Shown: positions 9,133 through 17,719, counted from the stretch's first letter. The stretch is DNA of 64,000 nt from Bradyrhizobium sp. Ai1a-2 (GCF_000426245.1 NZ_AUEZ01000001.1:1-64000); one strand, 5' to 3'. Translations and numbers: made by a program. The notes: generated by a model from the sequence alone, not told the origin.

Positions 9133-10154
9133 CACGTCACCACCGCAACTTTTGCTTCCGGCGATGGAAGCACCGTTCCAGCGTAGAGCCCGGCGATCCG
9201 GGCGCGCTGGGCAGCGAGCGCCAGCATCGCATCCAGCGCCGGCGTCGGGATCCCGGTCAGGCGTCCCATTTCCTGAACCACGGTGACCAGCGGATCGATC
9301 TCCATCGGGCGGCTGCGCTCGAGGTCCTGCAGCATCGAGGTCTTGTGGGCGCCGACCTTGCGCGCGCCTTCGATGCGGCGTTCGACGTCGACACGGAATT
9401 TGACGCCAAAGGTTTCGGCGATCGCCTGCGTCTCCAGCATGATCGCTTTCGACAGCGCGCGGGTCGGCGGATCGGAGCAGATGACGTCCAGGGTCGCATG
9501 GGTGAGGGCGCTGATCGGGTTGAAGCAGACGTTGCCCCACAGCTTGAGCCAGATCTCGTCGCGAATGCGCTCGAGCACGGGCGCCTGCATGCCCGCCTTG
9601 GTGAAGACATCAGACAGACGCTGCACGTCTTCGGTGATCTCGCCGGAGGGCTCGCCGAGCGGAAAGCGGTCGCCATAGACGTGGCGGATGACACCGGGCG
9701 CTTCGATTTCGGTCGCGGGATAGACGATGCAGCCGATCGCACGCTCAGGACCGAGCTCGCGCCACTGCCGGCCGCCGGGATCGATGCTCTCCAGCGTCGA
9801 ACCCTGGTGATCGCCGCCGTGTTTGTGGAAATACCAATAGGGGATGCCGTTGACGGCGGTGACGATGCGCGTGTGCGGGCCAAGCAATGGCCGCATCTGT
9901 TCGAGCACGCCGGTGATCGAATGCGCCTTCAGGCAGATGATGACGAAATCCTGTGCCCCAAGCTCGGCCGGATTGTCGGTGCAGCGGGGATGCACGGTAT
10001 GCTCTTGATCGCCGATCAGGAGCTTCAACCCGTTCGCCTTCATGGCTGCGAGATGGGCGCCGCGTGCGACCAGGCTCACATCCGCGCCCGCGCGCGCAAG
10101 CTGCACGCCAAGATAGCCGCCGATCGCGCCGGCGCCATAAATGCAAATCTTCAT
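9132..10154 (-). CDS. 2-dehydropantoate 2-reductase family protein (possible oxalyl-CoA reductase)
   Basis: A 340-residue NAD(P)-dependent reductase of the ApbA/PanE fold. The start MKICIYGAGAIGGYLG gives the dinucleotide motif at the very N-terminus, so the ATG at 10154 is preferred over 10217. The family Lys is in RDEIWLKLWGNVCFNP and the signature HKTSMLQDLERSRPMEID is near residue 265. The ordinary reaction is ketopantoate to pantoate. In Methylobacterium extorquens a PanE homologue (PanE2) is known to reduce oxalyl-CoA to glyoxylate, and this gene lies 97 bp behind a CBS gene carrying an oxalate-region operator. An oxalyl-CoA reductase role is therefore plausible but is an inference. Confidence 0.88.
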   Translation of the reverse strand: MKICIYGAGAIGGYLGVQLARAGADVSLVARGAHLAAMKANGLKLLIGDQEHTVHPRCTDNPAELGAQDFVIICLKAHSITGVLEQMRPLLGPHTRIVTAVNGIPYWYFHKHGGDHQGSTLESIDPGGRQWRELGPERAIGCIVYPATEIEAPGVIRHVYGDRFPLGEPSGEITEDVQRLSDVFTKAGMQAPVLERIRDEIWLKLWGNVCFNPISALTHATLDVICSDPPTRALSKAIMLETQAIAETFGVKFRVDVERRIEGARKVGAHKTSMLQDLERSRPMEIDPLVTVVQEMGRLTGIPTPALDAMLALAAQRARIAGLYAGTVLPSPEAKVAVVT

Positions 10155-10251
10155 GGGATGCTTCGAAATGAGGAGGGGTTGATGTTTCAGCGCTGGTCGA
10201 GCGCCGGTGCCGAGCATGGCTCAGACCGGCGCGCTGACGCTGTGGTTGCTT

Positions 10252-10683
10252 TCAAGCCGGAATGGCTTCCCGTGTGGCCATCGCCTGCTCGTCGAAGGCG
10301 GCTGCGATGTCGCGGATGCTGATGACGCCGATCAGGCTGTAATCGTCGATGACCGGCACGTGGCGGATGTGGTGCCTGTTCATGAGATGGCGGACATGCT
10401 CGAGCGGGTCGCGCGAGCTGCAGGACACGAGCTGCTGCACCGAGATGAAATGCGATACGCGCATGTTCGCGCCTGCCGCGCCGTGCTCGGCGATGGCGCG
10501 CACCACGTCGCGCTCGGTGAACATGCCCACGGCCGTGTTGCCTTCGGTGCGGACGACGTCATTTACGACAAGCGCGCTGATATTGCCCGAACGCATCAAT
10601 TGCGCGGCGATCGCCACCGTTTCGTTCATGCGAACCGTTGCAACACGGGCGGCTTTCTTGCGCAGAATATCTCCGACTTGCAT
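10252..10683 (-). CDS. CBS-domain pair protein
   Basis: A 143-residue cytosolic protein starting MQVGDILRKK with AAGGAGG upstream (ATG at 10683). It is made of two CBS motifs, roughly residues 5-60 (VATVRMNETVAIAAQLMRSGNISALVV...GMFTERDVVRAI) and 75-130 (DPLEHVRHLMNRHHIRHVPVIDD...GVISIRDI). Such Bateman modules bind adenosine nucleotides or SAM and modulate partner proteins; no catalytic domain is attached. An operator-like site at 10716-10734 lies 32 bases before the start, which puts the gene in the proposed oxalate regulon. It may sense energy charge for a transporter or enzyme. Confidence 0.85.
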   Translation of the reverse strand: MQVGDILRKKAARVATVRMNETVAIAAQLMRSGNISALVVNDVVRTEGNTAVGMFTERDVVRAIAEHGAAGANMRVSHFISVQQLVSCSSRDPLEHVRHLMNRHHIRHVPVIDDYSLIGVISIRDIAAAFDEQAMATREAIPA

Positions 10684-10715
10684 GGCAACCTCCTTGGGTT
10701 CGTTGAGCCGCAAGT

Positions 10716-10734
10716 CTGGTATACAAAATGCCAA
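10716..10734. promoter_or_regulatory. Operator-like site D, before the CBS gene
   Basis: CTGGTATACAAAATGCCAA. It matches TTGGYAT-N5-ATRCCAA at 13 of 14 arm positions. It lies 32 nt upstream of the CBS start on the minus strand. Confidence 0.75.
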
Positions 10735-11000
10735 TTGTCAACGCGGCAAGAGCGGATACGTTACGAAAAATGCAATAAAAACAGTAAGTAAAGCTGACGC
10801 TTCTGCTTTCGTGCGCGAACCGTGTTGGCTCTATCTATCTCGTTGTATTTTGTATGCCTTTCATTCCAGAGCATGATGAGATCGGGTCGAATTGCACCCG
10901 CGATGAATGCTCTGCTGCTGTCCTTGCGTGGGGAGAGAGTCCCCACCCGGCGCTGCCGCGCCGACTCCCCCGCAAGCGGGAGAGGTGAAGTGAACCAGGC

Positions 11001-11030
11001 AAAAAGAAAAGGCGCACCGAAGTGCGCCTT
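11001..11030 (-). terminator. Rho-independent terminator after the first MFS gene
   Basis: GGCGCAC-CGAA-GTGCGCC forms a 7-bp GC-rich hairpin. On the minus strand it is followed by a run rich in T (complement of AAAAAGAAAA). It sits 23 bases beyond the stop codon at 11053. Confidence 0.85.
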
Positions 11031-11052
11031 CGCTCGTCACAAATGTCTGCAG

Positions 11053-12369
11053 TCACGCTGTGGTGACGCTGCGCGTGGTCGCCTGTTCCGCTGCGGTCTC
11101 GTTGCCCAGGATGAAGGCCCGTCGCATCGGCCTGATCACGAACAGCGCCATCAGCGCCGCCGTCGCGTTGAGCGCTACTCCGATCACGAACACGGCGTGC
11201 CAGCCAAAATTCTTGGCGACAATGCTGGCGAGCGGCACCAGCAGCGAGGCGGTGCCCTTCGCGGTGTACAGCATGCCGTTGTTGGTTGCGGCGTATCTCA
11301 CACCGAAGGTGTCGCCGCTGGTGGCCGGGAACAGGCTGTAGATCTCGCCGAACACGCCGAAATAGACCGCGGTGGCGAGCACGAACACGACCGGATGGGC
11401 GCCATAGGTCGAGAGCGTCAGCAGCATCAGCGCCGCCGTGCCGAAAGCGATGAACATCGTGTACTCGCGACCGATATTGTCGGAAACCCAGCCGAACAGC
11501 GGCCGGCCGAATCCGTCGAAGATGCGATCGAGCGAGATCGCAAACGTCAGCGCCGCCATCTGGAAGCCGGCGAGCGAGACCGGCGTCTTGGCAATCCCGA
11601 AATCATCGGCGATCGGGGCGATCTGCGCGGCGGTCATCAGGCCGCCGGCGGCGACCATCACGAACACCAGATACATCACCCAGAAGATCGGGCTGCGCAG
11701 CACCTGCGGCGGAGTGAAATCAATCTTGGTCTGCGGCAGGTTGAGCTGCTTCTTTTTCGGAGGCATCGCGACAGACGGCGGGCGAATGAAGAAGGCGAGC
11801 ACGAAGACGATCAGCCCTTGCCCGATGCCGAAGTCGAAGAAGGCCGTCTGGTAGCCGCTCGCGGCGATCATGCTCGCGATCGGCACCACGGTGAGTGCGG
11901 CGCCAGCGCCGAAGCCCGCTGCGGTTGCGCCCGCGGCCAGCCCGCGGCGGTCCGGGAACCATTTCAGTGCATTGCCGACGCAGGTGCCGTAGACCGCGCC
12001 GGCCCCCATGCCGCCGATGACGGCAGCGACATAGAGCACTGCCAGCGAATCGGCATAGGAATTGAGGACCCAGGACAGCGCGATCATCACGCCGCCGAAC
12101 ATGATCACCAAGTTCGGCCCGTATTTGTCGACGAACCAGGCTTCGACGGGGACGAGCCAGGTCTCGGTCACCACGAAGATCGTGAAGGCGAGCTGGATGC
12201 CCGCGCGGCCCCAATGGTGCTTCGCGTCGATCGGATCGACGAACAGCGTCCAGCCGTATTGCAGGTTGGCGATCATCGCCATGCACACGATGCCCATCAC
12301 GAGCTGAAACCAGCGGAAGCCGCTGGACGAAGGTGCTGAGGGTGCGGTGGCGGCGTTGCTAAAAACCAT
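11053..12369 (-). CDS. Oxalate/formate antiporter-type MFS transporter 1
   Basis: A 438-residue, 12-helix major facilitator protein of the OFA (oxalate:formate antiporter) family. The ATG at 12369 follows GGGAGGACTTG. Hallmarks are MIANLQYGWTLFVDPI in helix 1, VDKYGPNLVIMFGG, GGMGAGAVYGTCVGNALKWFPDRRGLAAG in helices 4-5 and DRIFDGFGRPLFGWVSD after helix 8. The family swaps oxalate for formate across the inner membrane, generating a proton-motive gain when coupled to decarboxylation. Operator A lies 82 nt upstream. It is a tandem paralogue of the next gene, perhaps differing in substrate (formate, oxalate or another dicarboxylate). Confidence 0.9.
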   Translation of the reverse strand: MVFSNAATAPSAPSSSGFRWFQLVMGIVCMAMIANLQYGWTLFVDPIDAKHHWGRAGIQLAFTIFVVTETWLVPVEAWFVDKYGPNLVIMFGGVMIALSWVLNSYADSLAVLYVAAVIGGMGAGAVYGTCVGNALKWFPDRRGLAAGATAAGFGAGAALTVVPIASMIAASGYQTAFFDFGIGQGLIVFVLAFFIRPPSVAMPPKKKQLNLPQTKIDFTPPQVLRSPIFWVMYLVFVMVAAGGLMTAAQIAPIADDFGIAKTPVSLAGFQMAALTFAISLDRIFDGFGRPLFGWVSDNIGREYTMFIAFGTAALMLLTLSTYGAHPVVFVLATAVYFGVFGEIYSLFPATSGDTFGVRYAATNNGMLYTAKGTASLLVPLASIVAKNFGWHAVFVIGVALNATAALMALFVIRPMRRAFILGNETAAEQATTRSVTTA

Positions 12370-12451
12370 CAAGTCCTCCCGAGCGTGGTGCCTGCGGTTG
12401 CGGCCTTCTGTCGCGAGTTTGTGACTTATCGTCGCAAGCACCTGAGGGATG

Positions 12452-12470
12452 TTGGTATACTATATCCCAC
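12452..12470. promoter_or_regulatory. Operator-like site A, before MFS 1
   Basis: TTGGTATACTATATCCCAC. The left half is perfect and the right half has two changes (ATCCCAC for ATRCCAA). It is placed 82 nt upstream of the MFS 1 start and beyond the terminator of MFS 2, so it would serve MFS 1 independently. Confidence 0.7.
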
Positions 12471-12550
12471 AATGCAAGCCGATCTTGTGCTGCAGTGCGG
12501 TATGCAGGCAGCTCGCGGATCTCGGCGAATTTCGGAAAATCGGAAGCAAC

Positions 12551-12581
12551 AAAAAAGCGCCCGGCTTGCGGCCGGGCGCTT
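12551..12581 (-). terminator. Rho-independent terminator after MFS 2
   Basis: Perfect 11-bp arms AAGCGCCCGGC and GCCGGGCGCTT surround a five-base loop, with AAAAAA before the left arm, i.e. a T tract after the hairpin on the minus strand. It lies 24 bases past the stop of MFS 2 and separates the two antiporter genes transcriptionally. Confidence 0.9.
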
Positions 12582-12604
12582 CATGCCAACTGCGTTGCGC
12601 GAAG

Positions 12605-13894
12605 CTACGACGCGCTCGATTTCTCCACCACGACCTTGCGCCACGGCTTCAGCACGATGATGGCGAGCAGCGATGCCAGGATATTGGCGCCCGCGGCAAT
12701 GAGGAAGACGTGATCCCAATTGCCTGCGGACTGCTGCATGTAGTTCGCAATCGGCACCAGCAGCGCGGCCGTGCCCTTGGCGGTGTAGAGCAGGCCGGCG
12801 TTGGTGGTCGCGAATTTCGAGCCGAAGGTGTCGGTGCAGGTGGAGGGGAATAGCGAGTAGATCTCACCCCAGGCGAAGAACACGAAGCCCGACAGGATCA
12901 CGAACCAGACCGGATCGTGGCCGAACATGTAGAGCGCCCAGATGCCGATGCCTTCCATGCCGAACGCGATGAACATCGTGTTCTCGCGGCCGATCATGTC
13001 GGAGATCCAGCCGAAGAACGGACGCGTCAGGCCGTTGAGCACACGATCGATGGTTGCAGCGAAGGTCACGGCGGTCATCGTCATGCCGATCAGGGTCACC
13101 GGGACGCTGTCGATCTTCCAGTCCACCGCGATCGGCTTCAAGTTCGCCGTCACCATCAGGCCGCCGGCGCCGACGATCACGAACATGAAGTACATCAGCC
13201 AGAAGATCGGCTGTCGCAGCACTTCCGTCGGCTGATAGTTGCGCCGGCTCTGAACGAGGTTGGCGTTCTGCGAGACCATCGGAACCTGTCCGGTCTTCGG
13301 TGCGAACAGGAAGAAGGAGAGCAGCACGATGATGATGCCCTGGCCGAGACCGAAATAGAGGAAGGTGGTCTGGAAGCCGGAGTCCTTGATCATCGCCTGG
13401 ATCGGAGCGACCGTCAGCGCCGATCCAGCGCCGAAGCCGGCCGCAGTGATGCCGGCCGCGAGACCACGCTTGTCGGGGAACCATTTCAGCGCGTTGCCGA
13501 CGCAGGTGCCGTACACGGCGCCGGCGCCGATGCCTGCGATGATCATGCCGAGATAATAACCGTTGAGCGAGGTCGCCTGGGCGTTGAGGGCCCAGCCGAT
13601 GGCGCAGAGGATGCCGCCGATGAGGACCACGATGCGCGGGCCGTATTTGTCGACGAACCAACCTTCAATCGGCACCAGCCATGTCTCGAACAATACGAAC
13701 AGGGTGAATGCCCACTGGATCGAGGCGCGATCCCAACCGAATTTTTTCTGGATGTCGGGGACGAAGAATGTCCAACCGTATTGGTAGTTGGCGATCATCA
13801 CCATCGCCGCAACGCCGATTACAAGTTGTGTCCAACGAAAGGTATCGCTGACACGGGCAGCTGGCGTAGCCGAAGCCTGCACCATCTCTGTCAT
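12605..13894 (-). CDS. Oxalate/formate antiporter-type MFS transporter 2
   Basis: A 429-residue OFA-family MFS protein closely similar to the neighbouring transporter. Shared blocks are NYQYGWTFFVPDI, VDKYGPRIVVLIGG, GIGAGAVYGTCVGNALKWFPDKRGLAAG and IDRVLNGLTRPFFGWISD. GGGAGGACCT precedes the ATG at 13894. Two operator-like sites lie upstream, B 56 nt and C 364 nt from the start. Retention of two antiporters in tandem suggests separate substrates or different affinities. Which of the two exchanges oxalate and formate cannot be told from sequence. Confidence 0.9.
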   Translation of the reverse strand: MTEMVQASATPAARVSDTFRWTQLVIGVAAMVMIANYQYGWTFFVPDIQKKFGWDRASIQWAFTLFVLFETWLVPIEGWFVDKYGPRIVVLIGGILCAIGWALNAQATSLNGYYLGMIIAGIGAGAVYGTCVGNALKWFPDKRGLAAGITAAGFGAGSALTVAPIQAMIKDSGFQTTFLYFGLGQGIIIVLLSFFLFAPKTGQVPMVSQNANLVQSRRNYQPTEVLRQPIFWLMYFMFVIVGAGGLMVTANLKPIAVDWKIDSVPVTLIGMTMTAVTFAATIDRVLNGLTRPFFGWISDMIGRENTMFIAFGMEGIGIWALYMFGHDPVWFVILSGFVFFAWGEIYSLFPSTCTDTFGSKFATTNAGLLYTAKGTAALLVPIANYMQQSAGNWDHVFLIAAGANILASLLAIIVLKPWRKVVVEKSSAS

Positions 13895-13950
13895 AGGTCC
13901 TCCCAAGGCGCGCCTCTGTTATCTTATGTCCCGAACGCGCGGGCGGCATC

Positions 13951-13969
13951 TTGGTATTTAATATGCCAA
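13951..13969. promoter_or_regulatory. Operator-like site B, before MFS 2
   Basis: TTGGTATTTAATATGCCAA. All 14 arm positions fit TTGGYAT-N5-ATRCCAA. It lies 56 nt from the MFS 2 start codon. Confidence 0.8.
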
Positions 13970-14258
13970 CATTCAAGCGTCGGTGTGGCCCGCGCGCAAA
14001 TGTCGCAGGAGGGCGACGGTACTCGGAAACAACAACTTACTTCAGCCGAACGGGTTCACGTCAAACGTAAATCCACGGTCCACAGCGCAATTTCTATCGA
14101 CGTTGAAGCGACTGGATTCACGCAGGAATCAGGGCGGGTGATCTGAAGGTCACTTGCGAAAGCGAGTTCGGCGCGCCTGCGCATCAGACCGGTCGATCCA
14201 CCAGGCATGTAAGGAGAGGTGTGGAGCGCGCGAGGTGCGACAAGAGTGATCAGGCCGC

Positions 14259-14277
14259 TTGGTATTTTATATCCCAA
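14259..14277. promoter_or_regulatory. Operator-like site C, between tctA and MFS 2
   Basis: TTGGTATTTTATATCCCAA; one arm change. It lies 18 bases past the tctA stop codon and 364 nt upstream of MFS 2. It could be a distal second site for MFS 2 (looping with site B), or mark the promoter of an unrecognised transcript in the 13970-14258 gap. Confidence 0.65.
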
Positions 14278-14295
14278 GATCGACAGGAAGCTGCC

Positions 14296-15795
14296 TCAGG
14301 CGGCCGCTGTTCGCAGCCGGCTGTAGCCTTCCTGAATCGCGGACCAGAAAAGGGCAACAAGCCCCAGGATCATGATCGTGCTGACCAGGCCATTTGAGAA
14401 AAACACCGCGAGCGAACCTTGCGATCCTAGCAGCGATTGCCGGAATGCCTCCTCCGCCTTGTCACCGAGCACGATGGCCAGCACCAAAGGGGCGAGAGGA
14501 TAATTGCACTTCTTGAGGAGATAGCCGAGCACGCCGAAGACCAGCATCAGCATCACGTCGAATGTGCTGTTGTGAACCGAGTAGGCGCCGATTGCGCAGA
14601 GCACGAGGATGAGCGGCGCGATGATGCTGAAGGGCACGCGAAGGATCGCGGCGAATATCGGCACGCAGGTGAGCACGACGAGGAGGCCCGCGAGATTGCC
14701 GAGATACATCGAGGCGATCAGGCCCCAGACAAATTCCTTTTGCTCGACAAACAGCATGGGGCCGGGCTGCAGGCCCCATATCAACAGGCCGCCGAGAAGA
14801 ACCGCGGCCGTCGGAGAGCCGGGCACTCCGAGCGACAGCATTGGCAGCAATGCCGAGGTACCGGCGGCATGAGCCGCCGTCTCCGGCGCGATCACGCCTT
14901 CGATTTCTCCCTTGCCGAAATTCTTGCCGTTCTTCGCGAGCCGCTTGGCGATGCCGTAGCTCATGAAGGATGCCGGCGTTGCGCCGGCCGGCGTGACGCC
15001 CATCCAGCAGCCGATCAGGCAAGAGCGCAACGAGGTTACCCAGTACGCAGGCAGTTCTCTCCAGGTTTGCAGCACGACGCGCAGATTGATTTTCGCGTTG
15101 CCGCCGCGGAAGCTCAATCCTTCCTCCATTGTCAGAAGGATCTCGCCGATGCCGAAAAGACCGATCACGGCGATGAGAAAATCGAACCCGTTGAGCAATT
15201 CCGTGACGCCGAACGTCAATCGCAACTGCCCCGTGATCGAATCGAGTCCGACGGCCGCAAGCGCGAAGCCGATCATCATCGCGGCGATGGTCTTGAAGGG
15301 CGGCTCCTTGCTCAGGCCGACGAAGCTGCAAAACGCGAGAAAGTACACCGCGAATTTTTCCGCCGGACCAAATCGCAACGCGAAGCTTGCGACCAGCGGC
15401 GCAACCAGCGTGATCATGGCGACGGCGAACAGCGCGCCCACGAACGAGGAGGTGAAGGCTGCCGTCAATGCTTCGCCAGGCTTGCCCTGCTGCGCCATCG
15501 GATAGCCATCGAAAGTCGTCGCCACCGACCAGGGTTCACCCGGTATGTTGAACAGGATCGAGGTGATCGCCCCGCCGAACAATGCGCCCCAGTAGATGCA
15601 GGACAGCATGATGATCGCCGATGTCGGCGGCATGCTGAAGGTCAGCGGCAAAAGGATCGCGACGCCGTTTGCGCCGCCGAGCCCGGGAAGCACGCCAATG
15701 ATGACCCCGAGCATGATGCCGACGACCATCAGCATCATGTTGTAGGGCTGCAGGGCTACGGCGAAACCGTGAAAAAGATTGGCGAGTTCTTCCAT
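14296..15795 (-). CDS. Tripartite tricarboxylate transporter large membrane subunit (TctA family)
   Basis: A 499-residue protein with about 12 hydrophobic segments, the large permease of a TTT secondary transporter. The start MEELANLFHGFAVALQPYNM gives the family N-terminus, with the signature MLGVIIGVLPGLGGANGVAILLPLTF and the internal repeat block IGCWMGVTPAGATPASFMSYGIAKRL...GVIAPETAAHAAGTSALLPMLSLGVPGSPTAAVLLGGL. It is the last gene of a tctC-tctB-tctA operon. Ordinary substrates are citrate or other carboxylates; location inside the oxalate region suggests a di- or monocarboxylate linked to it. Confidence 0.93.
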   Translation of the reverse strand: MEELANLFHGFAVALQPYNMMLMVVGIMLGVIIGVLPGLGGANGVAILLPLTFSMPPTSAIIMLSCIYWGALFGGAITSILFNIPGEPWSVATTFDGYPMAQQGKPGEALTAAFTSSFVGALFAVAMITLVAPLVASFALRFGPAEKFAVYFLAFCSFVGLSKEPPFKTIAAMMIGFALAAVGLDSITGQLRLTFGVTELLNGFDFLIAVIGLFGIGEILLTMEEGLSFRGGNAKINLRVVLQTWRELPAYWVTSLRSCLIGCWMGVTPAGATPASFMSYGIAKRLAKNGKNFGKGEIEGVIAPETAAHAAGTSALLPMLSLGVPGSPTAAVLLGGLLIWGLQPGPMLFVEQKEFVWGLIASMYLGNLAGLLVVLTCVPIFAAILRVPFSIIAPLILVLCAIGAYSVHNSTFDVMLMLVFGVLGYLLKKCNYPLAPLVLAIVLGDKAEEAFRQSLLGSQGSLAVFFSNGLVSTIMILGLVALFWSAIQEGYSRLRTAAA

Positions 15796-15832
15796 TTCAA
15801 TACGTCCTGCAACAACGAACCGAGCACGGCTT

Positions 15833-16330
15833 CTACAGGCCGAGCCATTCCTCGATGGGGCCTTTGGGAAGGGGGACCAGGAACCAGCGTTCGAAGACGA
15901 AGTAGGTGATGATGGGCATGCCGAACGCCACGGCGACGGTCGGGAGCCATCGGTAACCGCCAAGCCACCGCATGAACCAGCCGATGAAAATGATTGACGC
16001 GACGTAGAGCCCGACAAAGGGCATCGAGCCGACATAGATCGCGGTGGGTACAACGACGCTCATCACCTGGCGAAGTTGTCCCCACTCCGCGAACAATCGG
16101 TCGTCATGGTCGCGCAGCGCGCTCCAGAGATTGATGGCGCTCGCTGCGACGATGGAGATTCCAATGTAGAAGGGAAAGAAACCCGCACGCGGGCCCTCGG
16201 CGCCCCAGGTGATGCCGGCCTTCAAACTGCCGACGATCACGATGATGCCGAAGGCTGCAATCAGCAGCGCCATACCGGTTTCCACCGCCTTGTGTGTCGG
16301 GCCGGCAGCGTCTGATCTGCGCGCAGTCAT
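15833..16330 (-). CDS. Tripartite tricarboxylate transporter small subunit (TctB family)
   Basis: About 165 residues with four transmembrane helices (MALLIAAFGIIVIVGSLKAG; FFPFYIGISIVAASAINLWSAL; VVVPTAIYVGSMPFVGLYVASIIFIGWFMRW; TVAVAFGMPIITYFVFERWF). The TctB pattern of GPRAGFFPFYIG after helix 1 is present. GGAGGTCTT precedes the ATG at 16330. The gene sits between the receptor and the large permease, the standard TTT order on the minus strand. Confidence 0.9.
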   Translation of the reverse strand: MTARRSDAAGPTHKAVETGMALLIAAFGIIVIVGSLKAGITWGAEGPRAGFFPFYIGISIVAASAINLWSALRDHDDRLFAEWGQLRQVMSVVVPTAIYVGSMPFVGLYVASIIFIGWFMRWLGGYRWLPTVAVAFGMPIITYFVFERWFLVPLPKGPIEEWLGL

Positions 16331-16410
16331 AAGACCTCCAGGCTCAATCGTGATCTCGTGATTCGAAATCGCGGGGACACGCGCGTGCGTGCTTGGTTGA
16401 TATCGCCGGA

Positions 16411-17418
16411 TCAATTCCCCGGGGCGAGGAAACCAGCCTCTTTCATCAATACCTCGTGGCGCTTTTGCTCGGCTTCGACCCACTTGGCGTAATCGCCACC
16501 GGTCAGGAAGGTGGTGTTGAATGCGCCGCTCTTCATGAAATCCTGCCATTCAGGCGTGGCGCGCACCTTCTTGAACAGTTCGACGTAATAGTCGATCTGA
16601 TCCTTGGTTGCTTTCGGCGGCATGAAGATGCCGCGCAACATCAGATACTCCATATCGAGACCCTGCGATTTGCAGGTTGGAATATCCTTCCAGCTCTTGC
16701 CGTCGGTGATCGGCTCGTCATAGGCCATTGGCTGGGCGTCGAAGACGCAGAGCGGACGGAGCTTGCCGCCGCGCCATTGCGCTACGGCTTCGATCGGATT
16801 GTTGACGGTTGAATCGACGTGGTTGCCGACCAGCTGAACGGCGACTTCGCCGCCGCCCTTGTAGGGGATGTAGGTGAACTTGGTATCGATCGCCTTCTCG
16901 ACGGCGACCGTAATGATCTGGTCCTCCTGCTTCGAGCCGGTGCCGCCCATCTTGAACGTGCCGGCCGGCGCCTTTTTCACGGCGTCAACATATTCGCCGA
17001 CCTTGTTGTAAGATTTCTCGGCATTCACCCAGAGCACGAATTCATCGAGCGCCAGCATTGCGACCGGGGTGAGATCCTTCCAGTTGAAGGGAATCCCCGT
17101 CGCCAGTGGCGTCGTGAAAAGGTTCGACAGTGTAATAATGATCTTGTGGGGATTGCCCGATGAGCTCTTCACATCGAGAAAGCCTTCACCCCCGGCGCCA
17201 CCAGCCTTGTTGATGACGACCATCGGCTGCTTCATCAGATTGTGCTTGGTGACGATGCCCTGGATCGTGCGCGCCATCTGATCCGCACCGCCGCCCGTGC
17301 CGGCGGGTACGATGAACTCGACCGGACGAACCGGCTCCCAGGCGGCAGAGGCTCCGGTACCGCTCGCGCACAACGCTGCGACGGCCGCCAATGCAAGATG
17401 CAGAATGGAATGCTTCAT
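16411..17418 (-). CDS. Bug-family periplasmic receptor (TctC) of the TTT transporter
   Basis: A 335-residue exported solute receptor. The signal peptide MKHSILHLALAAVAALCASGTGASA is followed by the Bug/TctC opening PVEFIVPAGTGGGADQMART. Later landmarks are INKAGGAGGEGFLDV, KMGGTGSKQEDQI and TKFTYIPYKGGGEVAVQLVGNHVDSTVNNP, which build the carboxylate-binding cleft. It is the first gene of the tctCBA operon. The nearest operator-like site (site I, 17720-17738) lies 301 nt upstream, implying either a long leader or that another promoter is used. Confidence 0.92.
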   Translation of the reverse strand: MKHSILHLALAAVAALCASGTGASAAWEPVRPVEFIVPAGTGGGADQMARTIQGIVTKHNLMKQPMVVINKAGGAGGEGFLDVKSSSGNPHKIIITLSNLFTTPLATGIPFNWKDLTPVAMLALDEFVLWVNAEKSYNKVGEYVDAVKKAPAGTFKMGGTGSKQEDQIITVAVEKAIDTKFTYIPYKGGGEVAVQLVGNHVDSTVNNPIEAVAQWRGGKLRPLCVFDAQPMAYDEPITDGKSWKDIPTCKSQGLDMEYLMLRGIFMPPKATKDQIDYYVELFKKVRATPEWQDFMKSGAFNTTFLTGGDYAKWVEAEQKRHEVLMKEAGFLAPGN

Positions 17419-17719
17419 CTGTTGTCCTCCCTGTCGAATTTTGACGCGCCGCTCTTTGTCGGCTTGCGATCAACCCATCCCGATCACGTGCTTCGGATCA
17501 TGCGGCACCTTTCCGGTGGTCGATCACCGCTGCGATCGTGCTGCCGATTGGAACTGTACGAGGGCTGTTCAGGCGCGGCATCCGCTTCTTTCGAATAATG
17601 CTCGATCCTCGAGAGGAGCCATGGGAGCGATGGACCGACCCACGGCCTCTCTTGCCGGACTAACCGCCCCCACGGTGCACCGCTGTTTGCTCGGTGGCTG
17701 TCGGCCAGCGTACTACCCT
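17419..17719. other. Long leader or intergenic stretch before tctC
   Basis: No supported gene. The overlapping short frames on both strands have poor starts. If transcription begins at operator-like site I this would be a 300-base 5' leader of the tctCBA messenger. I saw no recognisable riboswitch fold. Confidence 0.4.

Noticed and set aside
10822..12339. Plus-strand open frame of 505 codons
   Set aside because: Antisense to MFS transporter 1; composition (many H, R, E, D) is the complement of hydrophobic codons, not a real protein.
12917..14146. Plus-strand open frame of 409 codons
   Set aside because: Antisense to MFS transporter 2 and without a start site or domain.
14056..14277. 73-codon minus-strand frame starting inside operator-like site C
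   Set aside because: No ribosome binding site, start codon within the palindrome, and no recognisable composition of a protein; left as intergenic.
14437..15909. Plus-strand open frame of 490 codons
   Set aside because: Antisense to tctA; low-complexity charged product.
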